From: Aegilops tauschii subsp. strangulata
Lineage: Eukaryota > Streptophyta > Magnoliopsida > Poales > Poaceae
Direction of reading: 5' to 3'
DNA length: 64,000 nucleotides
Assembly: GCF_002575655.3 (NCBI RefSeq)
Contig: NC_053039.3
Span: 242,646,622 to 242,710,621 of the forward strand
Positions 57,061 through 64,000 of this stretch are shown here, one piece after another. Within the stretch, counting starts at the first letter, position 1, and every line of letters starts with the position of its first letter. Both the position numbers and the translations under genes were made by a program. A model generated the notes under the pieces. It was not told where the DNA came from. It saw only the letters and a list, made by a program, of their open reading frames with translations, and made no database searches.

Positions 57061-57843
57061 AATGGATCATCTTAGAATGCTACCGTCGTACTAAGCAAAA
57101 TAAGATGTAAATAAGATAAACAACACATGCAATCCAAATATGTGACATGATATGGCCATCATCATCTTGTGCTTTTTATCTCCATCTCCAAAGCATCGTC
57201 ATGATCTCCAACGTCACTAGCTTAACACCTTGATCTCCATTGTAGCGTCGTGGTCGTCTCGCCAACTATTGCTTCTACAACTATCGCTAACGCATAGTGA
57301 TAAAGTAAAGCAATTACATGGCATTTGCATTTCATACAATAAAGAGACAACCATAAGGCCCCTGCCAGTTGCTAGTAACTTTTACAAAACATGATCATCT
57401 CATACAATAACGTATCTCATATCATGTCTTGACCATATCACATCACAACATGCCCTGCAAAAACAAGTTAGACATCCTCTACTTTGTTGTTGCAAGTTTT
57501 ACGTGGCTGCTACGGGCTTCTAGCAAGAACCGTACTTACCTACACATCAAAACCACAACGGTGATTTATCAAGTTTGCTGTTTTAACCTTCAACAAGGAC
57601 CGGCCACAGTCAAATTTGATTCAACTAAAGTAGGCGAAATAGACACCCGCCAGCCACCTTTATGCAAAACTAGTTCCATGTCTGTCGGTGGAACTGGTCT
57701 CATGTGCGTGGACATGTAAGGTTGGTACGGGCCGCTTCATCCCACAATACCGCCGAATCAAAATAAGACGTTGGTGGTAAGCAGTATGACTATTACCGCC
57801 CACAACGCTTTGTGTTCTACTCATGCATATCATCTACGCATAA
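57061..57843. other. Angela leader between gag and primer site
   Basis: No gene seen. It contains untranslated leader sequence of the retrotransposon. Confidence 0.55.
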
Positions 57844-57860
57844 ACCTGGCTCGGATGCCA
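57844..57860 (-). promoter_or_regulatory. Primer binding site of Angela-like element, initiator tRNA-Met type
   Basis: On the minus strand the bases read TGGCATCCGAGCCAGGT, which matches the usual Met-initiator complement (TGGTATCAGAGCCAGGT) at all but two positions. It lies next to the LTR beginning at 57862. Confidence 0.75.
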
Positions 57861-57861
57861 C

Positions 57862-60800
57862 TGTTGGGGAACGTAGCATGCAATTTCAAAAAAATTCCTA
57901 CGCTCACGCAAGATCTATCTAGGAGATGCATAGCAACGAGAGGGGGAGAGTGTGTCCACGTACCCTTGTAGACTGATCGCTCTCTGACTATAGCGCCAGA
58001 AAAGCTCCTGTCTGCGAGGACTACGTCGGTATTTCCTCAAAGAGGAAGGGATGATGCAGCATAGCAACGGTAGGTATTTCCCTCAGTGAAGAAACCAAGG
58101 TTATCGAACCAGTAGGAGAACCAAGCAACACAACGTAAACATCACGTGCACACAAATAACAACACCTCGCAACCCGATGTGTTAAAGGGGTTGTCAACCC
58201 CTTTCGGGTAACGATGCCAAAATTTTGTAGTAGATTGAAATAATAGATCACAAATAAAATAAAGTGCAGCAAAGTATTTTTGTATTTTTGGTTTAATAGA
58301 TCTGAAAAATGCAAAGGAAAAGTAGATCGCAAGCAAATATATGAGGAAGAAGACCCCGGGGCCATAGGTTTCACTAGTGGCTTCTCTCGAGAAAGATAGC
58401 AAACGGTGGGTAAACAAATTACTGTTGGGCAATTGATAGAACCTCAAATAATTATGAGGATATCCAGGCAATGATCATTACATAGGCATCACGTCCAAGA
58501 TTAGTAGACCGACTCCTGCCTGCATCTACTACTATTACTCCACACATCGACCGCTATCCAGCATGCATCTAGTGTATTAAGTTCATGGAAAAACGGAGTA
58601 ATGCAATAAGAATGATGACATGATGTAGAAAAGATCCGTTTATCTATTGCGTAGATATAGATCCCATCTTTTTATCCTTAGTAGCAACAATACATACGTG
58701 TTGTTTCCCTTTCTGTCACTGGGATCAAGCACCGTAAGATCGAACCCACTACCGGGCACCTCATCCCATTGCAAGATAAATAGATCAAGTTGGCCAAACA
58801 AAACCCAAATATTAGAGAAGAAATACGAGGCTATAAGAGATCATGCATACAAGAGATCAAAGAAACTCAAATAACTTTCATCGATATAAAAAGATATGAC
58901 TGATCATAAACTCAAAGTTCATCAGATCCCAACAAACACACCGCAAAAGAGTTACATCATGTGGATCTCCAAGAGACCATTGTATTGAGAAATCAGCGAG
59001 AGAGAGAAAGCCATCTAGCTACTAACTACGAACCCGAAGGTCTACAAAGAACTACTCACGCATCGTCGGAGAGGCACCAATGGAGGTGGTCAACCCCATC
59101 CGAGATGCTGTCTAGATTGGATCTGGTGGTTCTGGACTCTGCGGCGGCTGGATGAATATTTAGTCGACGCTTCTAGGGTTCTGGTATTTTTGGGGTATTT
59201 ATAGAGCAAAGAGGCGGTCCGGGGGGAATCCGAGGTGGGCACAACCCACCAGGGCGCGCCTGGGACTCCTGGCGCGCCCTGGTGGGTTGTCCCCTCCTTG
59301 GGACTCCCCCCAGGTGCAACCAGGGCCCAACATCTTCCATCTGGCCCATAAAAAATCATCGTGGAGTTTCGTGGCATTTGGACTCCGTCTGGTATTGATT
59401 TTCTGTGATGAAAAAAACATGGGAAAAACAGCAAGTGGCACTTGGCACTATGTCAATAGGTTAGTACCAAAAGAGATATAAAATGACTATAAAGTGATTA
59501 TAAAACATCAAATATTGATAATAAAATAGCATGGAACAATCAAAAATTATAGATACGTTGGAGACGTATCATAGACTGAAAGCGGAAGAGTTTGACAATG
59601 CGGTTGATGTAGTCGAACTTCTTTTCGTTCCGACCGATCAAGCACCGAACATACGGCACCTCCGAGTTCTTCACACGTTCAACTCGATGATGTCCCTCGA
59701 ACTCTTGATCCAGCAAAGTGTCGAGGGAGAGTTCCGTCAGTACGACGTGTGGTGACGGTGATGGTGAATTGATCCGCACAGGGCTTCGCCTAAGCACTAC
59801 ATGAATATGACCGAAGGCGTAAACTGTGGAGGGGGGCGCCGCACACGGCTAACAATTGTTGGTGTGTGTTCTAGCGGTGCCCCCCACATATATATAGGTT
59901 GGAAGGGAGGAGAGGCAGCCAAGGGGCGCCCCAAGTAGGAGGAATCCTACTTGGGCACCTCCCCAATTCGGCCTCCCCCCTTCCATAAGTTCCGGAGGGG
60001 GAAGGAAGGAGGAGGGAGGAGGGAAGGAAGGGGGAGGCCGAATCCCTCCCCTTCCTTCTCTCTTCCCCTCTTTCCTTCTCCTCCTATTTCGTCCTATATG
60101 GGGGCGCACGGCTGGTCTGTCCCCATCTTGGCCCATTAGGCCCATATAGTTGTCGGGGGGTGTCCGGAACCCCTTCCGGTGACCCGATATGTACCCGGTA
60201 CCCCCAGAACACTTCCGGTGTCTGAATATCATCGTACTATATATGAATCTTTACCTCTTGACCATTTCGAGACTCCTCGTTATGTCCGTGATCTCACCCA
60301 GGACTCCGAACAACATTCGGTCACCAAATCACATAACTCATATAATACAAAATCGTCATCGAACGTTAAGCGTGCGGACCCTACGGGTTCGAGAACTATG
60401 TAGACACGACCGAGACACCTCTCCTGTCAATAACCAGCAGTGGAACCTCGATGCTCATATTGGTTCCCACATATTCTACGAAGATCTTTATTGGTCATAC
60501 CATAATGACAACATACGTTACTCCCTTTGTCATCGGTATGTTACTTGCCCGAGATTCGATCATCGATATCATCATACCTAGTTCAATCTCCATACCGGCA
60601 AGTATCTTTACTCATTCCATAATACATCATCCCACAACTAACTCATTATTCACATTGCTTGCAAGGATTCTTATGATGTGTATTAACGAGAGGGCCTAGA
60701 GATACCTCTCTGATACTCGGAGTGACAAATCCTAATCTCGATCTATGCTAACCCAACAAACACCTTCGAAGATACCTATAGAGCATATTTATAATCACCC

Positions 60801-61211
60801 AGTTACGTTGTGACATTTGATAGCACACAAGGCATTCCTCCGGTATCCGGGAGTTGCATAATCTCATAGTCGAAGGAATATGTATTTGACATGAAGAAAG
60901 CAATAGCAATAAAATTGAACGATCATTAGGCTAAGCTAACGGATGGATCTTGTCCATCACATCATTCTCCTAATGATGTGATCCCGTTCATCAAATGAAA
61001 AAACATGTCTATGGTTAGGAAACTTAACCATCTTTGATTAACGAGCTAGTCTAGTAGAGGCTTACTAGGGACACGGTGTTTTGTCTATGTATCCACACAT
61101 GTATCAAGTTTCCGGTTAATACGATTCTAGCATGAATAATAAACATTTATCATGATATAAGAAAATATAAAATAACAACTTTATTATTTCCTCAAGGGCA
61201 TATTTCCTTCA
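57862..61211 (-). repeat. 5' LTR of Angela-like element, interrupted at 57974-59571
   Basis: It starts TGTTGGGGAACGTAGCATGC, runs to 57973, and resumes at 59577 (after one copy of TAGAC) up to GGCATATTTCCTTCA at 61211, in total about 1750 bp. The same sequence without interruption is at 42471-44235 (TCGTAGACCGAAAGCGG near 42574-42590). It contains a purine-rich stretch (GGAGGGAGGAGGGAAGGAAG) near 60010. Confidence 0.9.
57974..59571 (-). mobile_element. Sabrina-like single LTR with a primer-site remnant, perfect TSD TAGAC
   Basis: 1598 bp between TAGAC (57969-57973) and TAGAC (59572-59576), from TGATCGC to GAGACGTATCA. From about 58009 it aligns with the Sabrina-type LTR (ACGTCGGTATTTCC-CAAAG). 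The first 35 bases (57974-58008) instead resemble the inner flank: 57981-57998 is a decayed tRNA-Asp primer site (ending AGCGCCA), followed by a 10-base spacer. The inserted unit is therefore one LTR plus primer site. Confidence 0.87.
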
Positions 61212-62536
61212 AGTTCCGCTTCGAGTGACCATTTCCTTTGCAATGGAAGCACTCAGTTTCAAGCTTGGGTCCAACTTTGGGCTTCTTCCCGGAGTGGCAA
61301 CTTGCTTGCCATTCTTCTTCAAGTTCCCTTTCTTTTCCTTGCCCTTTTTCTTGAAACTAGTGGTCTTGTTAACCATCAACACTAGATGCTCTTTCTTGAT
61401 TTCTACCTTCGCCGATTTCAGCATCGCGAAGTGCTTGGGAATCGTTTTTGTCATCCCTTCATATTATAGTTCATCACGAAGTTCTAGTAGCTTGGTGATA
61501 TTGACTAGAGAACTCTGTCAATCACTATCTTATCTAGAAGATTAACTCCCACTTGATTAAAGCAATTGTAATACCCAGACAATCTGAGTATATGCTCATT
61601 GGCTGAGCTATTCTCCTCCATCTTGTAGGCAAAGTACTTGTCAAAGGTATCAGACCTCTCGACATGGGCATGAGTCTAAAATACTAATTTCAACTCTTGG
61701 AACATCTCATATGCTCTGCGGCGTTCAAAACGTTTTTGAAGTCCCGGTTCTAAGCTGTAAAGCATGGTGCACTAAACTACCAAGTAGTCATCATACCGAG
61801 CTTGTCAAACATTCATAACGTCTGCATCTGCTCCTGCAATAGGTCTATCACCTAGCAGTGCATCAAGGACATAATTCTTCTGTGCGCCAATGAGGATAAT
61901 CCTCAGATCACAGACCCAGTCCACATCATTGCTACTATCATATTTCAACTTTTCTCTAGGAACATATCAAAATAATAAGGGGGCTAAATCGCGAGCTATT
62001 GATCTACAACATAGATATGCAAACACTATCAGGCCTAAGTTCATGCTAAATTAAGTTCAATTAATCGAAATACTTAAGAACTCCCACTTAGGTAGACATC
62101 CCTCAAGTCATCTAAATGATACGCGGTCCAAATCAACTAAACCATGTCCGATCATCACGTGAGATGGAGTAGTCATCTATGGTGAACATCTCTATGTTGA
62201 TCATATCTACTATATGATTCACGTTCGACCTTTCGGTCTCCAGTGTCCCGAGGCCATGTATGTACATGCCAGGATCGTCAAGTTTAACCCAAGTATTCCG
62301 CATGTGCAAAACTATCTTGCACCCATTGTATGTGAACATAGAGTCTATCACACCCGATCATCACGTGCTGTCTCAACACGACGAACTGTCGCAATGGTGC
62401 ATACTCAGGGAGAACACTTATACTTTGAAATTTAGTTAAGGGATCATCTTATAATGCTACTACCGTACTAAGCAAAATAAGATGCATAAAAGATAAACAT
62501 CACATGGAATCAAAATATGTGACATGATATGGCCAT
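61212..62536 (-). pseudogene. Angela gag fragment from a second copy
   Basis: It repeats 55847-57158 almost base for base (frame 61454-61209: MTKTIPKHFAMLKSAKVEIK). It starts in the zinc-knuckle region directly at the LTR end 61211 and ends at GATATGGCCAT (62536), where the next LTR starts. Same strand as the main Angela-like element. Confidence 0.9.
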
Positions 62537-63725
62537 TGATAACCCACAAGTATAGGGGATCGCAACAGTTTTCGAGGGTAGAGTATTCAACCCAAATTTA
62601 TAGATTCGATACAAGGGGAGCCAAAAATATTTGTAAGTATTAGCAGCTGAGTTGTCAATTCAACCACACCTGGAGATTAATTATATGCAGCAACATGATC
62701 AGTAGCAAAGTAATATGATAGTTTTGATAATAGTAGCAGCAGCAATGGTAACAGTAACAGTGATAGCAGTAGTTTTGTAGCAAGTGAAACAGTAACAATA
62801 GTAGTAGTAACTTAGCAGAAACAATATAAGATAAATTCATAGGCATTGGATCGGTAATTTGTTGGATGATATTCATCATGTGACAGTTATAACCTAGGGC
62901 GATACGACACTAGCTCCAATTCATAAATATAATGTAGGCATGTATTCCGTAAATAGTCATACGTGCTTATGGAAAGAACTTGCATGACATCTTTTGTCCT
63001 ACCCTCCCATGGCAGCGAGGTCCAATTGGAAACTAAGAGATATTAAGGCTTCCTTTTAATAGAGAACCGGAACAAAGCATTAACACACGGTGAATACATG
63101 AACTCCTCAAACTACGGTCATCATCGGGAGTGGTCCCGACTATTGTCACTCCGGGGTTGCCGGATCATAACACGTAGTAGGTGACTATAACTTGCAAGAT
63201 CGGATCTAGAACATGGATATAATGGTGATAACATAAACGGTTCAGATCTGAAATCATGGCACCCGGGCCCAAAGTGACAAGCATTAAGCATGGCAAAGTC
63301 ATAGCAACATCAATCTCAAAACATAGTGGCTACTAGGGATCAGGCCCTAACAAAACTAACTAGATTACATGATGAATCTCATCCAACTCCTCACCGAGCA
63401 GCGAGCCTACGAAGGAATTACTCACTCCCGGTGGGGAGCAACATGGAATTGGCGATGGAGAAGGGTTGGTGATGATGAAGATCGAAGATCCCCCTCTCCG
63501 GAGCCCCAAACGGACTCCAGATCTGGCCACCTGATGAAGAATAGGAGGTGACGGTGGCTCCGTCTCGTGGAACATGATAATTCTTTCTCCCTGGTTTTTC
63601 TGGAAAAATGTGATTTTATAGCGTAGGTTTCAGGGTCTGCGGGGCCACCAGGTGGGGACAACCCACCTGGGCGCGCCTGGGGGGGGGGGGGGGGGCAGGC
63701 GCGCCCTAGTGGGGTGTTCCTTTCT
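62537..63725 (-). mobile_element. Truncated Gypsy LTR (WHAM-like start)
   Basis: It starts TGATAACCCACAAGTATAGG, preceded by GCCAT (62532-62536), probably half of a target duplication. It contains TTTTATAGCG near 63613, a run of 17 G at 63679-63695 and GCGCGCC words. Its right end seems truncated, because no GACGTATCA-type end is seen before internal-type sequence begins at about 63726. Confidence 0.75.
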
Positions 63726-64000
63726 GAGACTGCAAAACATAAATGCAGAGCACCTCCAAAGTTCAAGCAGCGACTAAACATTGTAATTCATGGTAGAAAA
63801 GATCCAGTCATGATGCACCCAACATTAGCTACACACAATGCATCAGCATGACAACAGTGCTCTCAGGTTATGGCGCTTATTTTGGAAGGTGATGACACAA
63901 CATAAAAGTAAATAGATAGTCCCTTCGCAGAGGGCATCAGTGATTTGCAGAGGTACCAGAGCTCAAGTTTTTAAAACAGAGGTAAATGATATTTTGAGAA
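63726..64000 (-). other. 3' internal non-coding part of the last Gypsy element
   Basis: No gene. CCCTTCGCAGAGGGCATCAG and CAGAGGTACCAGAGCTCAAG near 63920-63970 match the 3' non-coding part of the Sabrina-like element (near 5290-5340). The element continues outside the window. Confidence 0.65.

Larger units (their letters stand above)
42471..61211 (-). mobile_element. Angela/BARE1-like Copia retrotransposon, interrupted by CACTA-3 and by an LTR
   Basis: Minus-strand order: 5' LTR (61211-57862, with insertion), primer site (about 57860), gag (57060-55807), protease-integrase (55773-54462), RT (54434-53926, then 45323-44692) and 3' LTR (44235-42471). Integrase before RT is the Copia order. The LTR outer words AACGTAGCATGCAATTTC and GGCATATTTCCTTCA are those I know from Angela. 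Flanks do not match (CCAAC left, AGTTC right). Confidence 0.9.

Noticed and set aside
1..64000. A host (non-transposon) gene
   Set aside because: Every frame with recognisable motifs maps inside a delimited transposable element. The exonuclease-like and B3-like genes are the only host-like sequences, and both lie within CACTA borders.

Overview
The window is a densely nested block of transposable elements from a large grass genome. Long terminal repeat (LTR) ends, gag-pol types and CACTA ends all look like those I know from wheat, Aegilops, rye and barley (Triticeae). Family names (Angela/BARE1, Sabrina/WHAM) come from memory of LTR ends and were not checked by search. I see no convincing host gene: every recognisable coding region belongs to a transposon, and nearly all carry stops or frameshifts.

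Layout. (1) 1-13954: a minus-strand Gypsy element (Gypsy-1), with an opposite-strand extra ORF at its 3' end, split at 3337-11195 by a Sabrina-like gag-protease Gypsy with both LTRs and a perfect 5-bp target duplication AGTGC. (2) 13955-19880: two overlapping pieces of one LTR family flanking a left-truncated CACTA element (CACTA-1, 15249-19008), which carries a broken gene resembling a WRN/DEDD-type 3'-5' exonuclease. (3) 19881 to about 36420: CACTA-2, with a CACTAC end, long internal repeats, a GRF-type zinc-finger ORF and a broken minus-strand transposase. It is split at 23468-32513 by Gypsy-3, which has 477/476-bp LTRs, a broken gag-protease, no pol, and a multi-exon antisense ORF. (4) About 36421-41971: Gypsy-2, with gag, protease, RT, RNase H and part of integrase plus its 5' LTR; the 3' end is missing. 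(5) 41977-42470: a truncated Gypsy LTR. (6) 42471-61211: an Angela-like Copia element on the minus strand. Its reverse transcriptase is split by CACTA-3 (45327-53922, target duplication TAA), and its 5' LTR is split by a Sabrina-like LTR (57974-59571, TAGAC). CACTA-3 itself holds an Angela solo LTR (49983-51719, CCTCC), a 506-bp tandem array and a spliced B3-like gene. (7) 61212-62536: a gag fragment of another Angela copy. (8) 62537-64000: the start of another Gypsy element.

How the parts relate. Gypsy-3 and the Sabrina-like element lack pol and would need enzymes in trans. The Sabrina-like element and the pol-bearing Gypsy-2 share a tRNA-Asp-type primer site, so Gypsy-2-like elements are plausible helpers. 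CACTA-1 and CACTA-3 share a terminal sequence but carry different cargo genes and no transposase. Several junctions cannot be explained by insertion alone (15248/15249, about 36421, and the two flanks of the Angela copy) and point to deletion or inter-element recombination.
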